From Microbacterium sp. XT11 (GTDB taxonomy: Bacteria; Actinomycetota; Actinomycetes; Actinomycetales; Microbacteriaceae), in NCBI RefSeq assembly GCF_001513675.1, contig NZ_CP013859.1:1737081-1801080 (forward strand): a DNA stretch of 64,000 nucleotides, in the 5' to 3' direction. Below, in pieces: positions 10,688 to 21,514 of this stretch; position 1 is the first letter of the stretch, and the number at the start of each line of letters is the position of its first letter. Under the pieces are notes generated by a model. The model was not told the DNA's origin, ran no database searches, and saw only the letters and a list, made by a program, of their open reading frames with translations. Both the position numbers and the translations under genes were made by a program.

Positions 10688-12295
10688 ATGGCCGGCCCCC
10701 GCCACGACCCCTCGCTGTACCGAGACCGCGACACCGTCCCGATCCGCCGTGCGCTCGTCTCGGTGAGCGACAAGAGCGGACTGCTCGACCTGGCGGCCGC
10801 TCTCGCCGAGGCGGGAGCCGAGATCGTGTCGACCGGGTCGACGGCCGCCACGATCCGCGACGCGGGCTTCGCCGTGACCGACGTGGCCGCGGTGACCGGA
10901 GTCGCCGAGATGCTCGACGGGCGGGTCAAGACGCTGCACCCGAAGGTCCACGGCGGTCTTCTGGCCGACCTCCGGCTCGACGACCACGAGCGTCAGCTCG
11001 CCGAACTGGGCATCGAGCCGTTCGAGCTGGTTGTCGTGAACCTGTATCCCTTCGTCGAGACGGTGGCGTCGGGTGCTGAGGGCGACGACGTCGTCGAGCA
11101 GATCGACATCGGCGGTCCTGCCATGGTGCGCGCGGCCGCGAAGAACCACGCGAACGTCGCGATCGTCGTGTCGCCGGAATCGTACCCGTCGATCATCGAG
11201 GCGATCGCCGCAGGGGGCACCACCCTGTCGCAGCGTCGCGAGCTGGCGGCACGCGCCTTCGCGCACACCGCCGCTTACGACACTGCGGTCGCTCAGTGGT
11301 TCGCCGAGGACACCCTGCACGAGGAGGGCGACCTGCCGGCCCACCTCACGATCCAGGCCGAGCGGCTGGCCACCCTGCGCTATGGCGAGAACTCGCACCA
11401 GCGCGGCGCGATCTACACGCGCGCCGGCGGCCACGGCATCGCCCAGGCGAAGCAGCTGCAGGGCAAGGAGATGTCGTACAACAACTACGTCGACGCGGAT
11501 GCCGCGCTGCGCGCCGCGTACGACATGGTGCTTCCCGCCGTCGCGATCATCAAGCACGCCAACCCGTGCGGCATCGCGACCACTGCACCCAACGCGCTCG
11601 ACCCCATCGCCAGCGCCCACCTGCGGGCGCACGAGTGCGACCCGGTGTCGGCGTACGGCGGCGTCATCGCGGCCAACGGCACCGTCACGCTGAAGATGGC
11701 AGAGAACCTCAAGGACATCTTCACCGAGGTGATCGTCGCCCCCTCGTTCGAGCCGGCCGCGCTCGAGGTCTTCAAAGCCAAGAAGAACCTTCGTCTGCTG
11801 CAGCTGCCGGAGGACTGGCAGCAGGAGCGCATGGACGTGCGCCTGGTGTCGGGCGGTCTGCTGCTGCAGGACGCCGACCGGTTCCCCGACGACATCGTCT
11901 CGGTCGCGAAGAACTGGGAGCTCGTCTCCGGTGAGCGCCCCAGCGACCAGGAGATGGAGAACCTCATCTTCGCGTGGAAGGCCTGCCGCGCCGTGAAGTC
12001 GAACGCCATCGTGCTCGCCAAGGGCAACGCCACGGTCGGGGTCGGCATGGGCCAGGTCAACCGCGTCGACTCGTGCCGCCTCGCGGTGGAGCGGGCCGGC
12101 GATCGCGCGGCCGGATCGGTCGCGGCGTCCGACGCGTTCTTCCCGTTCGCCGACGGACCGCAGGTGCTCATCGACGCCGGGATCTCGGCGATCGTGCAGC
12201 CGGGCGGCTCGGTGCGCGACGACGAGGTGGTGGATGCGGCGCGCAAGGCCGGCGTGACGATGTTCTTCACGGGGGAGCGCCACTTCTTCCACTGA
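10688..12295 (+). CDS. purH: bifunctional AICAR transformylase/IMP cyclohydrolase
   Basis: 535 residues. After a short extension of about 20 residues, the IMP cyclohydrolase (MGS-like) domain begins at [21 protein letters not shown] and includes [13 protein letters not shown] and [19 protein letters not shown]. The AICAR transformylase domain (about 210-535) has [14 protein letters not shown] and the catalytic KHANPCG motif. It carries out the last two steps to IMP. Start ATG follows AAGGAG (10676-10681). Downstream gene alkA begins 70 bp later and is probably separate. Confidence 0.98.
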   Translation: MAGPRHDPSLYRDRDTVPIRRALVSVSDKSGLLDLAAALAEAGAEIVSTGSTAATIRDAGFAVTDVAAVTGVAEMLDGRVKTLHPKVHGGLLADLRLDDHERQLAELGIEPFELVVVNLYPFVETVASGAEGDDVVEQIDIGGPAMVRAAAKNHANVAIVVSPESYPSIIEAIAAGGTTLSQRRELAARAFAHTAAYDTAVAQWFAEDTLHEEGDLPAHLTIQAERLATLRYGENSHQRGAIYTRAGGHGIAQAKQLQGKEMSYNNYVDADAALRAAYDMVLPAVAIIKHANPCGIATTAPNALDPIASAHLRAHECDPVSAYGGVIAANGTVTLKMAENLKDIFTEVIVAPSFEPAALEVFKAKKNLRLLQLPEDWQQERMDVRLVSGGLLLQDADRFPDDIVSVAKNWELVSGERPSDQEMENLIFAWKACRAVKSNAIVLAKGNATVGVGMGQVNRVDSCRLAVERAGDRAAGSVAASDAFFPFADGPQVLIDAGISAIVQPGGSVRDDEVVDAARKAGVTMFFTGERHFFH

Positions 12296-12365
12296 GTCCC
12301 TCCGGCGGCACCGTGATGTCCGATTTCCGCCAGTCGGGGACGGATGCCGGTGGCAGAGTGGAGTC

Positions 12366-13937
12366 ATGAGCTTCCCGCTGACCGACTTCGACGAGCGCTA
12401 CCGCGCGATCAGCGCTCGGGATACCCGGTTCGACGGGCAGTTCGTGACGGCTGTCCGCTCGACCGGGATCTACTGCCGGCCGAGCTGCCCCGCCCGCACG
12501 CCCAAGCCGGAGAACGTCACGTTCTTCCCGACGAGTGCGGCGGCCCACGAAGCCGGTTACCGGGCGTGCAAGCGCTGCCTTCCCGAAGCCGCACCGGGCT
12601 CGCCGGCGTGGAACCTCCGCGGCGACGCGGCTGCGCGCGCCATGCGGCTCATCGCCGACGGCGTCGTGGAGCGCGAGGGCGTGCCGGGGCTCGCCGCGCG
12701 GCTTGGGTATTCGACCCGACACCTCACCCGACTGCTCACGGCGGAGCTCGGGGCGGGTCCCCTCGCGCTCGCTCGGGCGCACCGGGCGCACACCGCGCGG
12801 ATGCTGCTGGTCGGCACAGACATGCCCGTGTCGGAGGTGGCGTTCTCCGCAGGTTTCGCGAGCATCCGTCAGTGCAACGACACCATCCGCGAGGTCTTCG
12901 GCATGACGCCGGTCGAGCTCCGGGCGCGCCGCCCCGCGGGCGGAGGTGCCGCCCCGGGAGAGATCGACCTCGTGCTGCCGCATCGCGGTCCCCTCGACAC
13001 CGCAGGCGTCTTCGCCTGGATGGCGGCGCGCGCGGTCCCGGGCGTGGAGGATGCCACGGCCTCGTCGTTCTCGCGGCATCTGCGGATGCCGGGAGGACCG
13101 GTGTGGTTCGAGGTGCGTCAAGACCCCGCTGCACGGCTGCATCTGCGGGCCAGAGTCACGCGGCTCGGCGACCTCGCCCCCCTCGTGTCCACCGTGCGGC
13201 GCATCTTCGACCTCGACGCCGACCCCGTCGCGATAGACGAGGCGCTGTCCTCCCACGCAGAGCTGGCTCCGCTCGTCGCGCGGACGCCCGGCATCCGGGT
13301 ACCCGGCTCCGCCGATCCGCACGAGATGCTGATCCGCGCGATGATCGGCCAGCAGATCACGGTCGCGGCGGCACGCACCGCTCTGACGGCGCTCACCGAG
13401 GCGCTGGGGGAGCGAACCCCGGACGGGATGCTCTTCCCGACGATGACGGCGATCGCCGAGCACGGCGCCGAGGTCCTCCGCGGTCCGGCGGCGCGCATCC
13501 GCGCGATCACCGGGGCGGCGGCCGCGCTCGCCGACGGGTCGCTCACCCTGACCGTCGGCGACGACGCCGGCGAGCAGCGCGCCGCTCTGCTCGCCATGCC
13601 AGGCATCGGCCCGTGGACGGCCGATTACGTGCGCATGCGGATCCTCGGCGATCCCGACATCCTCCTGCCCGGTGACGTCGCGCTGCGAGCGGGCGCCGCA
13701 GCATCCGGGCTTCCGGGCGAGCCCGCCCCGCTCACCGCGTGGGCCGTCCGCGCGGCACCGTGGCGCAGCTATCTCAGCGCACACCTCTGGCGGGCCGCAC
13801 CGGTGCGCGCGCCGCGTGCGCCCGGCGCCGCGCGCTCGAGCCGCACCGCCGGCTCAACCCGCTCAACCCGCTCAACCCGCACTGCCCCGACGTCACCGGT
13901 CTCGGTGGTAGCCGGTTCGACGAAGGAGAAATCATGA
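12366..13937 (+). CDS. Ada-type regulator fused to AlkA 3-methyladenine DNA glycosylase
   Basis: 523 residues with three parts. (1) Ada metal-binding/methyl-acceptor domain, residues 1-80, with all four zinc cysteines C37, C41, C68 and C71; C37 is the expected phosphotriester methyl acceptor. (2) AraC-type DNA-binding domain, about 85-195. (3) AlkA glycosylase, about 205-480, with the helix-hairpin-helix [15 protein letters not shown] and catalytic Asp D437 in LPGDVALR. It senses methylation damage, activates transcription and removes alkylated bases. The last ~40 residues are low-complexity, including an exact Ser-Thr-Arg triplet repeat. Stop overlaps the next start (ATGA). Confidence 0.93.
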   Translation: MSFPLTDFDERYRAISARDTRFDGQFVTAVRSTGIYCRPSCPARTPKPENVTFFPTSAAAHEAGYRACKRCLPEAAPGSPAWNLRGDAAARAMRLIADGVVEREGVPGLAARLGYSTRHLTRLLTAELGAGPLALARAHRAHTARMLLVGTDMPVSEVAFSAGFASIRQCNDTIREVFGMTPVELRARRPAGGGAAPGEIDLVLPHRGPLDTAGVFAWMAARAVPGVEDATASSFSRHLRMPGGPVWFEVRQDPAARLHLRARVTRLGDLAPLVSTVRRIFDLDADPVAIDEALSSHAELAPLVARTPGIRVPGSADPHEMLIRAMIGQQITVAAARTALTALTEALGERTPDGMLFPTMTAIAEHGAEVLRGPAARIRAITGAAAALADGSLTLTVGDDAGEQRAALLAMPGIGPWTADYVRMRILGDPDILLPGDVALRAGAAASGLPGEPAPLTAWAVRAAPWRSYLSAHLWRAAPVRAPRAPGAARSSRTAGSTRSTRSTRTAPTSPVSVVAGSTKEKS

Positions 13938-14437
13938 CCGCGATCATCCAGACCATCGACACTCCGGACGGACCGTTCACGATCCTCGCCGACGATGAGC
14001 AGCGGGTGCTGGCCTCGGGCTGGACGTCCGACCGAGATGCCATCCTCGCGCGGCTCGCGCCCGTGCGTCGTCCGCGCACGGTGACCGAGGGGCGTACCGA
14101 GGCGGCCGAGGCCGCGGCCGCCTACTACGACGGCGACCTCGCCGCCATCGACACGGTCGCCGTCGCGCAGGCGGGCACGGCGCTGCAGGTCGCCGGGTGG
14201 GCCGCCCTCCGCACGATAGCTCCGGGCGCGCCGCTGACCTACACCGGTTTCGCCGCAGCGCTCGACAATCCTCGTGCCGTGCGCGCCGCCGCGGCGATCT
14301 GCGCGCGCAACGCGCCGGCGCTGTTCGTGCCGTGCCATCGGGTGCTGCGCTCGGACGGCTCGCTCGGCGGCTTCGCCTGGGGTCTCGCGGTCAAGGAAAG
14401 CCTCCTCGCGCGCGAAGCGACGGCTGCCGCCGCGTGA
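13934..14437 (+). CDS. ogt: methylated-DNA--protein-cysteine methyltransferase
   Basis: 167 residues from ATG 13934, overlapping the alkA stop by 4 bp, with AAGGAGAA 5 bp upstream. The active-site motif PCHRV carries the methyl acceptor C134; [18 protein letters not shown] matches the recognition-helix region. Repairs O6-methylguanine by irreversible self-methylation. Co-transcription with the Ada-AlkA fusion gives a compact alkylation response, probably auto-induced by the Ada domain. Confidence 0.95.
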   Translation: MTAIIQTIDTPDGPFTILADDEQRVLASGWTSDRDAILARLAPVRRPRTVTEGRTEAAEAAAAYYDGDLAAIDTVAVAQAGTALQVAGWAALRTIAPGAPLTYTGFAAALDNPRAVRAAAAICARNAPALFVPCHRVLRSDGSLGGFAWGLAVKESLLAREATAAAA

Positions 14438-14450
14438 TCCGCCCCCGGTG

Positions 14451-15851
14451 TCAGGGCAGCCGGGCGGCGTACTGCGAGGTGATCTCGGCGCGGTGATCGG
14501 GCGCGGGCTGCGCCGCGATCGACAGCGGCCACGTCGGCCGCTCGCCGTTCAGCGCCCAGGCGGCTTGCACTGCGGCGCCGCGTGCGACGTACTCGCCTGG
14601 CTCCGGGACCACGACGGGCGCGTCGAACACCTGTGCGGCGACCGCCTGGACGGCCGGGCTCTGGGCGGCTCCGCCGATGAGCAGGATGCGGTCGGCGCGC
14701 ACCCCGTGCGCACGGATGGCGTCGAGGCCGCCGGCGAGCCCCGCCAGCACGCCCTCCACGGCTGCTCTGGCGAGGTTCTCGCGTGTGGTGGCGGCGAGGG
14801 TCATCCCAAACAGGGTGGCGGTGGCGTCGGGGCGGTTGGGCGTGCGCTCGCCCTCGAACCACGGCTGCAGCACGAGGCCGCCGGCTCCGGGCTCGGCGTC
14901 GAGCGCGAGCCGGGCGAACTCCTCGTGGTCGACTCCGAGCAGTGCGGCGATGCCGTCGAACACCCTGGCCGCGTTGAGGGTCGTGATGATCGGCAGGTAG
15001 CCGCCGGCGGCGTCGGCGAACCCCGCCACCGTGCCGCTCGCGTCGTGCACCGGCACGTCGGTCACGGCGAACACCGTGCCTGAGGTGCCGAGAGAGACCG
15101 CGATGTCACCCGCCGTGGCGCCCAGGCCGAGCGCCGCGGCGGCGTTGTCGCCGGCTCCCGCGGCGACGAGGTGACCGGCGCCCTCGACGTGCTCGGCCGG
15201 TCCGAGCACACGGGGGAGCACGACCTCGGCGGCGTCCCGGCGGAGGGCGAGAGACAGCAGCTCGCGGTCGTACCGGTCGTGCTTCGAGTCGAAGTAGGCG
15301 GTGCCGCTCGCGTCGGAGCGATCGGTGATCAGCTCGTCGAGCACGGGGCCCCTCGGGGAAGACGCCGCTGGCCCGTATCCGCGCAGGCGCCAGGTGAGCC
15401 AGTCGTGCGGAAGGGCGACGGCTGCGACCCTCGCGGCGTTCTCCGGTTCCGCATCGGCGAGCCAGCGCAGCTTGGTCGCGGTGAACGACGCCACCGGCAC
15501 GAGACCCGTGCGCTCGGCGAGCGCCGCGGCGCCCACCTCGCGGACGAGCTCGGCGGCGGCGTCCGCCGAGCGGGTGTCGTTCCACAGCAGTGCGGGGCGG
15601 ATGACCTCGCCGTCGGCGTCGAGGGCGACCATGCCGTGCTGCTGCCCGGCGATCGACACAGCGGCCACGTCGTCGAACCCGTCGGCATCGGCGATGGCGC
15701 TCTGCAGCGCGACCAGCCAGTGCGCGGGGTCGACCTCGGTCCCGTCGGGGTGCGCGGCCCGGCCGGTGCGCACGACGGCGCCCGACTCCGCGTCGACGAT
15801 CACGACCTTGCAGCTCTGCGTCGAGGAGTCGACGCCGGCGACGAGTGTCAT
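14451..15851 (-). CDS. xylB: xylulokinase
   Basis: 466 residues of the FGGY kinase family, ATG at 15851. [20 protein letters not shown] is the N-terminal phosphate-binding motif; [11 protein letters not shown] and LLWNDTR follow, and [11 protein letters not shown] carries the catalytic Asp. Phosphorylates D-xylulose to xylulose-5-phosphate for the pentose phosphate pathway. It lies 11 bp downstream of xylA in the same operon. The stop is 13 bp from the converging ogt stop, with no obvious terminator between. Confidence 0.96.
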   Translation of the reverse strand: MTLVAGVDSSTQSCKVVIVDAESGAVVRTGRAAHPDGTEVDPAHWLVALQSAIADADGFDDVAAVSIAGQQHGMVALDADGEVIRPALLWNDTRSADAAAELVREVGAAALAERTGLVPVASFTATKLRWLADAEPENAARVAAVALPHDWLTWRLRGYGPAASSPRGPVLDELITDRSDASGTAYFDSKHDRYDRELLSLALRRDAAEVVLPRVLGPAEHVEGAGHLVAAGAGDNAAAALGLGATAGDIAVSLGTSGTVFAVTDVPVHDASGTVAGFADAAGGYLPIITTLNAARVFDGIAALLGVDHEEFARLALDAEPGAGGLVLQPWFEGERTPNRPDATATLFGMTLAATTRENLARAAVEGVLAGLAGGLDAIRAHGVRADRILLIGGAAQSPAVQAVAAQVFDAPVVVPEPGEYVARGAAVQAAWALNGERPTWPLSIAAQPAPDHRAEITSQYAARLP

Positions 15852-15862
15852 CCGCGTTCCCG

Positions 15863-17053
15863 TCAGCGCGCGCCGAGCAGGTGCTCGGTCGCGAGCTGCT
15901 GCAGCCGCACGAAGCCGAAGCCCTTGCCGCCGAAGTAGGCGTTGGGGTCGAAGTCCTCGTACGACGAGCGGTCGGCGAGGAAGTCCTCGTACGTCTCGCC
16001 CTCGCCCAGGGTGGGCACGGACAGCTCGTCGACCCGCGCTGCGGCGAGGGCCTCCTGCACCTCGGGGTCGGCGCGGAAGGCCGCGGCGCGCTCCTTCAGG
16101 AGCAGGTAGGTGCGCATGTTGGCGGCGGCAGAAGCCCACACGCCGTCCTCGTCCTCCGTGCGGCTCGGCTTGTAGTCGAAGTGGCGCGGTCCGTCGTAGG
16201 CCGGCACGCCACCGGGTCCGCCGTTCTCCAGCAGGTCGACGAGCGCGAACGCGTTGTGCAGGTCGCCGTGACCGAACACGAGATCCTGGTCGTACTTGAT
16301 CCCGCGCTGGCCGTTGAGGTCGATGTGGAAGAGCTTGCCGTGGTACAGCGCCTGCGCGATGCCGGCCGCGAAGTTCAGTCCGGCCATCTGCTCGTGGCCG
16401 ACTTCGGGGTTCAGACCCACCAGCTCCGGACGCTCGAGCGACTCGATGAAGGCGATCGCGTGGCCGAGGGTCGGCAGCAGGATGTCGCCGCGCGGCTCGT
16501 TGGGCTTGGGCTCGATCGCGAAGCGGATGTCGTATCCCTTGTCCGTGACGTAATCGCCGAGCAGGTTCACGGCTTCGCGGTAGCGTTCGAGGGCCGCGCG
16601 GATGTCCTTCGCCGAGTCGTACTCGGCGCCCTCGCGTCCGCCCCACATGACGAAGGTCTTGGCTCCGAGCTCCGCACCGAGGTCGAGCTGCCGGAAGACC
16701 TTGCGCAGCGCATAGCGGCGGACCGCCCTGTCGTTGGAGGTGAATCCGCCGTCCTTGAAGACGGGGGCGCTGAAGAGGTTCGTGGTGACCATGGGCACGA
16801 CCAGGCCGGTGTCGGCGAGAGCGCCCTTGAGTCGTTCGATCTGGCTCTGGCGCTCGGCGTTGGAGGAGCCGAAGGCGAAGAGGTCGTCGTCGTGGAAAGT
16901 GAGGCCGTATGCCCCGAGCTCGGCGAGCTTCTCCACCGCGTGCACCACGTCGAGAGCAGGACGGGTGGGGCCGCCGAACGGGTCGGTGCCGTTGTAGCCG
17001 ATCGTCCACAGGCCGAAGGAGAACTTGTCGTCCTTGGTGGGGGTGAGGGTCAT
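15863..17053 (-). CDS. xylA: xylose isomerase
   Basis: 396 residues from ATG 17053. A longer start at 17125 would run through the operator and is unlikely. Family motifs [12 protein letters not shown] (active-site His), [23 protein letters not shown] (metal Glu and catalytic Lys) and [16 protein letters not shown] are intact; length matches the actinobacterial (class I) enzymes. Converts D-xylose to D-xylulose with Mg or Mn. First gene of xylAB; palindromes at 17083-17108 mark a regulated promoter. Confidence 0.98.
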   Translation of the reverse strand: MTLTPTKDDKFSFGLWTIGYNGTDPFGGPTRPALDVVHAVEKLAELGAYGLTFHDDDLFAFGSSNAERQSQIERLKGALADTGLVVPMVTTNLFSAPVFKDGGFTSNDRAVRRYALRKVFRQLDLGAELGAKTFVMWGGREGAEYDSAKDIRAALERYREAVNLLGDYVTDKGYDIRFAIEPKPNEPRGDILLPTLGHAIAFIESLERPELVGLNPEVGHEQMAGLNFAAGIAQALYHGKLFHIDLNGQRGIKYDQDLVFGHGDLHNAFALVDLLENGGPGGVPAYDGPRHFDYKPSRTEDEDGVWASAAANMRTYLLLKERAAAFRADPEVQEALAAARVDELSVPTLGEGETYEDFLADRSSYEDFDPNAYFGGKGFGFVRLQQLATEHLLGAR

Positions 17054-17082
17054 GGAAGAGCTCGCTTTCGCGCCGTCGAGAA

Positions 17083-17108
17083 ATGTTGTGCTTGAGAACA
17101 TATCAAGC
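17083..17108. promoter_or_regulatory. candidate operator of xylAB
   Basis: Two overlapping perfect inverted repeats: ATGTT (17083-17087) / AACAT (17097-17101) and GCTTGA (17090-17095) / TCAAGC (17103-17108). They lie 30-55 bp before the xylA start. The half-sites differ from the LacI-like operator at 18176, so the ROK regulator at 25504 is one candidate binder; this is inference. Confidence 0.5.
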
Positions 17109-17153
17109 CGGAGGCCTGCGCGCAACGGCGCGGCGCCGTCGCTGCGGCGGTGC

Positions 17154-18152
17154 TCACCGTACGGGAACGGACGTGGACTCGCGCACGACGAGCTCGGCCG
17201 GCATCCGCACGCTCTCGGCCGGATGGCCCTCGAGCATGGCGAGGAGCATCCGCACGGCGGCCGCGCCCATCTCCGGCAAGGGCTGGCGGATGGTCGTCAG
17301 GGCGGGGGAGTGGGATGCGGCATCCGGGATGTCGTCGAACCCGACGACCGACAGGTCGTGCGGTACGCGGAGCCCGTGCGCTCGTGCCACCCGCATCATC
17401 TCGATCGCGGACAGGTCGTTGGCGGCGAAGACGGCGGTGGGGCGCTGCGGCAGCGCGAGGAGTGCGCGGGCGCCGGCTGTGGAGTCGGGCTCTCGGTAGC
17501 CGCCGTCGGCGATGAGCGATTCATCGACGGGGATGCCTGCCGCGGCGAGTGCTTCGCGGTAGCCCTGTTCGCGCAGCTGTGCGGATTCGAGGTCGACCCG
17601 GCCGCGAAGGTGCGCGATGCGGCGGTGTCCGAGCGCGATCAGGTGTTCCGTGGCGGCGCGGCCCCCGGCGAGGCTGTCGGCGCTGACCGTCGTCGATTCG
17701 CTCGGACCGGTGTGCGGGTCGACGGCGACGATCGGCACGGGCGACTGCGGCGCCGCCGAGGTCGGCGTCACGAGGATGGCGCCGTCGATGAGGGTTCCGC
17801 CGAGCCTCGAAAGAGAGCGTCGTTCCCAGTCGACGTGCTCGCCGCGCGAGACCGTGCCAGCGTACGCGAGGATGTCGTACTCGGTCCCCTCGAGCGCGGT
17901 GGACACCCCGCGCAGGAGCTGCAGCGCGAAGGGCTCGAACTCGGCGACGAGGACGCCGATCACGTGGCTCCGGCGACGGCGCATCGAGGTCGCGACGAGG
18001 GAGCTCTCGTATCCGAGCTCGTGCACCACGTCGAGCACGCGCTGGACGGTCGCCGGCGCGAGCCCGTCGCGCCCGTTGATCGCCTTCGAGACGGTGGCGA
18101 CGGACACCCCTGCGGTGCGTGCGACGTCGGTGATGGTGATGCGACCGGCCAT
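17154..18152 (-). CDS. LacI family transcriptional regulator (xylose/xyloside cluster)
   Basis: 332 residues. N-terminal Lac[24 protein letters not shown] then INGRDGLAP, followed by the hinge helix. The periplasmic-binding-like domain spans about 62-332, with the family signatures [24 protein letters not shown] and SVVGFDDI. It sits between xylAB and the divergent ABC importer, with an AT-rich LacI-type operator at 18176-18193. Likely a repressor of the importer operon, released by a sugar of the xylan family. Confidence 0.92.
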   Translation of the reverse strand: MAGRITITDVARTAGVSVATVSKAINGRDGLAPATVQRVLDVVHELGYESSLVATSMRRRRSHVIGVLVAEFEPFALQLLRGVSTALEGTEYDILAYAGTVSRGEHVDWERRSLSRLGGTLIDGAILVTPTSAAPQSPVPIVAVDPHTGPSESTTVSADSLAGGRAATEHLIALGHRRIAHLRGRVDLESAQLREQGYREALAAAGIPVDESLIADGGYREPDSTAGARALLALPQRPTAVFAANDLSAIEMMRVARAHGLRVPHDLSVVGFDDIPDAASHSPALTTIRQPLPEMGAAAVRMLLAMLEGHPAESVRMPAELVVRESTSVPVR

Positions 18153-18175
18153 GCAGACAGCCTAGTCGCTGAGAA

Positions 18176-18198
18176 AACGTTATCGATATCGTTTGACA
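18176..18198 (+). promoter_or_regulatory. LacI-type operator overlapping a TTGACA -35 box
   Basis: An 18-bp near-perfect palindrome, AACGTTATCGATATCGTT (18176-18193), has one mismatched pair and a central CG, typical for LacI proteins. The consensus -35 hexamer TTGACA (18193-18198) begins on its last base, so binding would block RNA polymerase. The -10 is not clear. Drives the importer operon starting at 18289. Confidence 0.7.
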
Positions 18199-18288
18199 TG
18201 GCGCTCGACGGGTGCAAGAGTGGGCACCGGCGCATTAGGTGTGGTTGGCAACAAATGCGCACACGTACTCGATGAAGAGGAGAAACGC

Positions 18289-19578
18289 ATGAGAATGCGC
18301 AAGGCACTGACCGCCGCGGCTGCTGTCGCGACGCTGGGAGCACTCGGCCTCAGCGGCTGTTCCGCGGGTGGAGGGGCCGACGAGGGAGGTTCCGCATCGC
18401 TGACGATGTGGCACAATTCGACGACGGGCCCCGGCAAGGCGTACTGGGAGGATGCTGCGGCAGCCTTCGAGAAGGAGAATCCCGACGTCAGCATCACCGT
18501 CACGTCCGTGCAGAACGAGGACATGGACGGCAAGCTGCAGACCGCCGTCAACTCCGGCGACATGCCCGACATCTTCATGGCGCGCGGCGGCGGCAAACTC
18601 GCCGACATCGTCGCCGCAGGCAAGGTGAAGGACCTCACCGACCTCATCGACGACGACGTGAAGAAGGCCCTGGGTGACGCCCCCTTCAGCGCGTTCACCG
18701 TCGACGGGAAGATCTACGGCATGCCGTCCGCCGTGCTGCCCGGCGGCATCTTCTACAGCAAGGACCTCTTCGCCCAGGCCGGCATCACGGAGGAGCCGAC
18801 GACGCTGGACGAGCTCGAGGCTGCGGTCGAGAAGCTCAAGGCTGCCGGCATCCAGCCCATCGCGCTCGGCGCGAAGGACGCATGGCCCGCCGCGCACTGG
18901 TACTACTTCTTCGCCGTCCGGGCGTGCGGGCAGGACGTCATCGAGAACCTCGCGACGCAGCCGGACTTCAGCGACGGATGCTGGCTCGACGCCGCGCAGT
19001 CGCTCGCGGACTTCGCGTCGACCGAGCCGTTCAACGCGGGCTTCCTCACGACGTCCGCGCAGGAGGGCGCCAACTCCTCGGCCGGTCTCGTGGCGAACCA
19101 CCAGGCGGCCATGGAGCTCATGGGGGCGTGGGATGTCGGCGTGATCGCGAGCCTCACCCCCGACGAGAAGCCGCTGCCCGACCTCGGCTGGTTCCCCTTC
19201 CCGGAGGTGTCCGGCGGTGACGGCGAGCCCGGGGCCATGATGGGCGGCGTCGACGGCTACTCGTGCGCAGCCGACGCACCCGCCGCCTGCGAGGATTTCT
19301 TGAACTTCGTCTCGTCGAAGGAGTGGCAGGAGAAGTACGCCGAGGCGTTCCAGACCATCCCCGCGTCGCAGGACGCGACCGGCGCCGTCACCGACCCGTC
19401 GCTCATCCCGCTGATGGAGGCGTACCAGAAGGCGCCGTACGTGTCGCTGTGGCTCGACACGGCGCTCGGCCAGAACGTCGGCAACGCGCTCAACACGAGC
19501 GTCGTGGAGATGCTCGCGGGCCAGGGCACGCCGGAGAAGCTCGTCGAGGCCGTCACGGCTGCCGCGGCCCGCGGCTGA
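18289..19578 (+). CDS. sugar ABC transporter substrate-binding lipoprotein
   Basis: 429 residues, ATG preceded by GAAGAGGAG. Signal peptide with lipobox LSGC (Cys near residue 24), so a membrane-anchored extracellular lipoprotein. The mature part is a family-1 solute-binding protein (LTMWHNSTTGPGKAYWEDAA; PDIFMARGGGKLADI; YGMPSAVLPGGIFYSKDLF). It captures oligosaccharides, here probably xylo-oligosaccharides judging by the neighbours. First gene of an importer operon with two permeases. No ATPase gene is present, so a shared MsiK-like ATPase elsewhere is expected. Confidence 0.95.
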   Translation: MRMRKALTAAAAVATLGALGLSGCSAGGGADEGGSASLTMWHNSTTGPGKAYWEDAAAAFEKENPDVSITVTSVQNEDMDGKLQTAVNSGDMPDIFMARGGGKLADIVAAGKVKDLTDLIDDDVKKALGDAPFSAFTVDGKIYGMPSAVLPGGIFYSKDLFAQAGITEEPTTLDELEAAVEKLKAAGIQPIALGAKDAWPAAHWYYFFAVRACGQDVIENLATQPDFSDGCWLDAAQSLADFASTEPFNAGFLTTSAQEGANSSAGLVANHQAAMELMGAWDVGVIASLTPDEKPLPDLGWFPFPEVSGGDGEPGAMMGGVDGYSCAADAPAACEDFLNFVSSKEWQEKYAEAFQTIPASQDATGAVTDPSLIPLMEAYQKAPYVSLWLDTALGQNVGNALNTSVVEMLAGQGTPEKLVEAVTAAAARG

Positions 19579-19586
19579 GTCCGGCC

Positions 19587-20603
19587 ATGACAGACACCAG
19601 GGCGCTGATGAGCACGCCGGTGCCTGAGAGGAGCATCCCCGCCGGGGGCGGCCGAGCGCCGTCCCCGGCGGGGCGCCGCGCGCGACGAGCGGACTGGCGC
19701 AAGCGCGGTGAGATCGCGCTCCTCTCCGGCCCCGCGCTGCTGGTCTTCCTCGGCTTCGTCATCCTGCCGGTGGCGATGGCCGCGTTCTACGGATTCTTCA
19801 AATGGAACGGCTTCGGCTGGCCGACCGAGTTCGTCGGTCTCGGCAACTACACCCTCATGTGGCAGGATGCCGCGTTCCGGGACGCCGTGCTGCACAACGC
19901 CACCATCGTCGTGCTGTCGCTGGTGGTGCAGGGGCCGATCGCGATCCTGTTCGCCCTGCTGCTGAACCAGAAGATCCGCGGGCGCTCGCTCATCCGCGTC
20001 CTCATCTTCACCCCCTATGTGATCTCCGAGGTCGTCGTGGGAACCGGCTGGAGCCTCATGCTCCAAGACACCGGCGCGCTGAACTCGCTGCTGGCGAAAT
20101 GGGGACTCGAGGGGCTGCAGCACTCGTGGCTCGCCGACCCGTCCATCGCGATGACCTCGCTCATGGTCATCATCACGTGGAAGTACATCGGCTTCGCCGT
20201 CATCCTGATGCTCGCGGGCATGCAGTCCATCCCCGACGAGCTCTACGAAGCGGCGGCGATCGACGGCGCGGGTTTCTGGAAGACGCAGTGGAGCATCACG
20301 CTGCCGCTGCTCGGCCCGACGATCCGCATCTGGGCCTTCTTGTCGATCATCGGATCGCTGCAGCTCTTCGATCTCGTCAACATCGTGTGGGGCCAGTACA
20401 TCTCCGCGACAGCGGGCACCTCCACGATGGCCACGTACATGTACCAGAACGGGCATCTCGCCGGCAGCTACGGCTACGGCAACGCCGTCGCCGTGATGCT
20501 GTTCCTGATCTCGCTCGTCGTCGCCCTCGTCTACCAGCGCTTCGTGCTGCGCCGCGACACCGAGGGCGCGCTCACGGGCGACAGCGGAAGGGGCCGCAAG
20601 TGA
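19587..20603 (+). CDS. sugar ABC transporter permease (MalF/UgpA type)
   Basis: 338 residues from ATG 19587, 8 bp after the binding-protein stop. About 45 polar residues precede six membrane spans; the EAA loop EAAAIDGAGFWKTQWSITLP, which contacts the ATPase, is at about 215-234. Forms the channel with the next gene. The stop overlaps the GTG start of the second permease. An alternative ATG at 19608 is possible. Confidence 0.95.
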   Translation: MTDTRALMSTPVPERSIPAGGGRAPSPAGRRARRADWRKRGEIALLSGPALLVFLGFVILPVAMAAFYGFFKWNGFGWPTEFVGLGNYTLMWQDAAFRDAVLHNATIVVLSLVVQGPIAILFALLLNQKIRGRSLIRVLIFTPYVISEVVVGTGWSLMLQDTGALNSLLAKWGLEGLQHSWLADPSIAMTSLMVIITWKYIGFAVILMLAGMQSIPDELYEAAAIDGAGFWKTQWSITLPLLGPTIRIWAFLSIIGSLQLFDLVNIVWGQYISATAGTSTMATYMYQNGHLAGSYGYGNAVAVMLFLISLVVALVYQRFVLRRDTEGALTGDSGRGRK

Positions 20604-21490
20604 CCACCGACAGTTTTCAGACCTCCGTCGCGATCCAGGCGATCGGCCGCCGCGGCAAGCGCCGCGCGCCGGCCGTGCGCTGGGGGAGCCCCGGGGTGTA
20701 CCTCCTGGCCCTCGTGCTCATCACCGTCTGCATCACCCCGGTGCTCTACATCATCGTCGGCGGCTTCCGCACGAGCTCGCAGATCACCGCAGACCCCTCG
20801 GGGCTGCCCGCGCCGTGGGTCGTGGCGAACTACGGCGACGTGCTCGCCGGGTCGGAGTTCTGGACGGCGATGCTCAACTCGACCATCTCCGCGGTCGGCA
20901 CGACGGTCGGCGCCGTCGTGCTGGGCGTCATGGTGAGCTACGTCCTCGCGCGGTACGACTTCACGGGCAGGGGAGTCATGTACTCGCTGTTCGCCGCAGG
21001 CCTCATGTTCCCGGTGACGGTGGCCATCACGCCTCTCTACCTGCTCATCCGCAGTCTGGGGCTCGTCAACAGCCTGGCCGGCATCATCCTGCCGCAGATC
21101 GCGTTCGCGCTGCCCACCACCATCATCATCCTGGTCCCCTTCCTTCGGGCTATCCCCAAGGAGCTCGAGGAGGCGGCGTCGATCGACGGCGCGTCGAGGC
21201 TCGGCTTCTTCTGGCGCATGGTCATCCCGCTGAGCATGCCGGGGGTGATCACGACCGGCATCCTCGCGTTCGTCGGCGCGTGGAACGGCTACATGCTGCC
21301 GCTGTTCATCCTCAACGATCCGTCGCTGTTCACCCTGCCGCTGGGCGTGCAGAACTTCGCCTCGCAGTACTCGGTCGACACCGCCAGGGTGCTCGCCTAC
21401 ACCTCGCTGTCGATGCTCCCCGCCCTCATCTTCTTCAGCCTGTTCGAACGCCGCATCGTCGGCGGGCTGACGGGCGCCGTCAAGGGCTGA
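20600..21490 (+). CDS. sugar ABC transporter permease (MalG/UgpE type)
   Basis: 296 residues, GTG at 20600 overlapping the previous stop (GTGA). Six spans; EAA motif EEAASIDGASRLGFFWRMVI at about 192-211; ends with the FERRIVGGLTGAVKG tail that is usual for this family. Partner of the preceding permease in a carbohydrate importer. The GH3 gene follows after 24 bp. Confidence 0.95.
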   Translation: MTTDSFQTSVAIQAIGRRGKRRAPAVRWGSPGVYLLALVLITVCITPVLYIIVGGFRTSSQITADPSGLPAPWVVANYGDVLAGSEFWTAMLNSTISAVGTTVGAVVLGVMVSYVLARYDFTGRGVMYSLFAAGLMFPVTVAITPLYLLIRSLGLVNSLAGIILPQIAFALPTTIIILVPFLRAIPKELEEAASIDGASRLGFFWRMVIPLSMPGVITTGILAFVGAWNGYMLPLFILNDPSLFTLPLGVQNFASQYSVDTARVLAYTSLSMLPALIFFSLFERRIVGGLTGAVKG

Positions 21491-21514
21491 CGCCCGGCTC
21501 GTCCTGGAGACACC

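Noticed and set aside
13852..13878. Triple GCTCAACCC repeat at the end of the alkylation-repair fusion gene
   Set aside because: Real (encodes a Ser-Thr-Arg triplet) but short and in a low-complexity tail; not strong enough for a separate finding.
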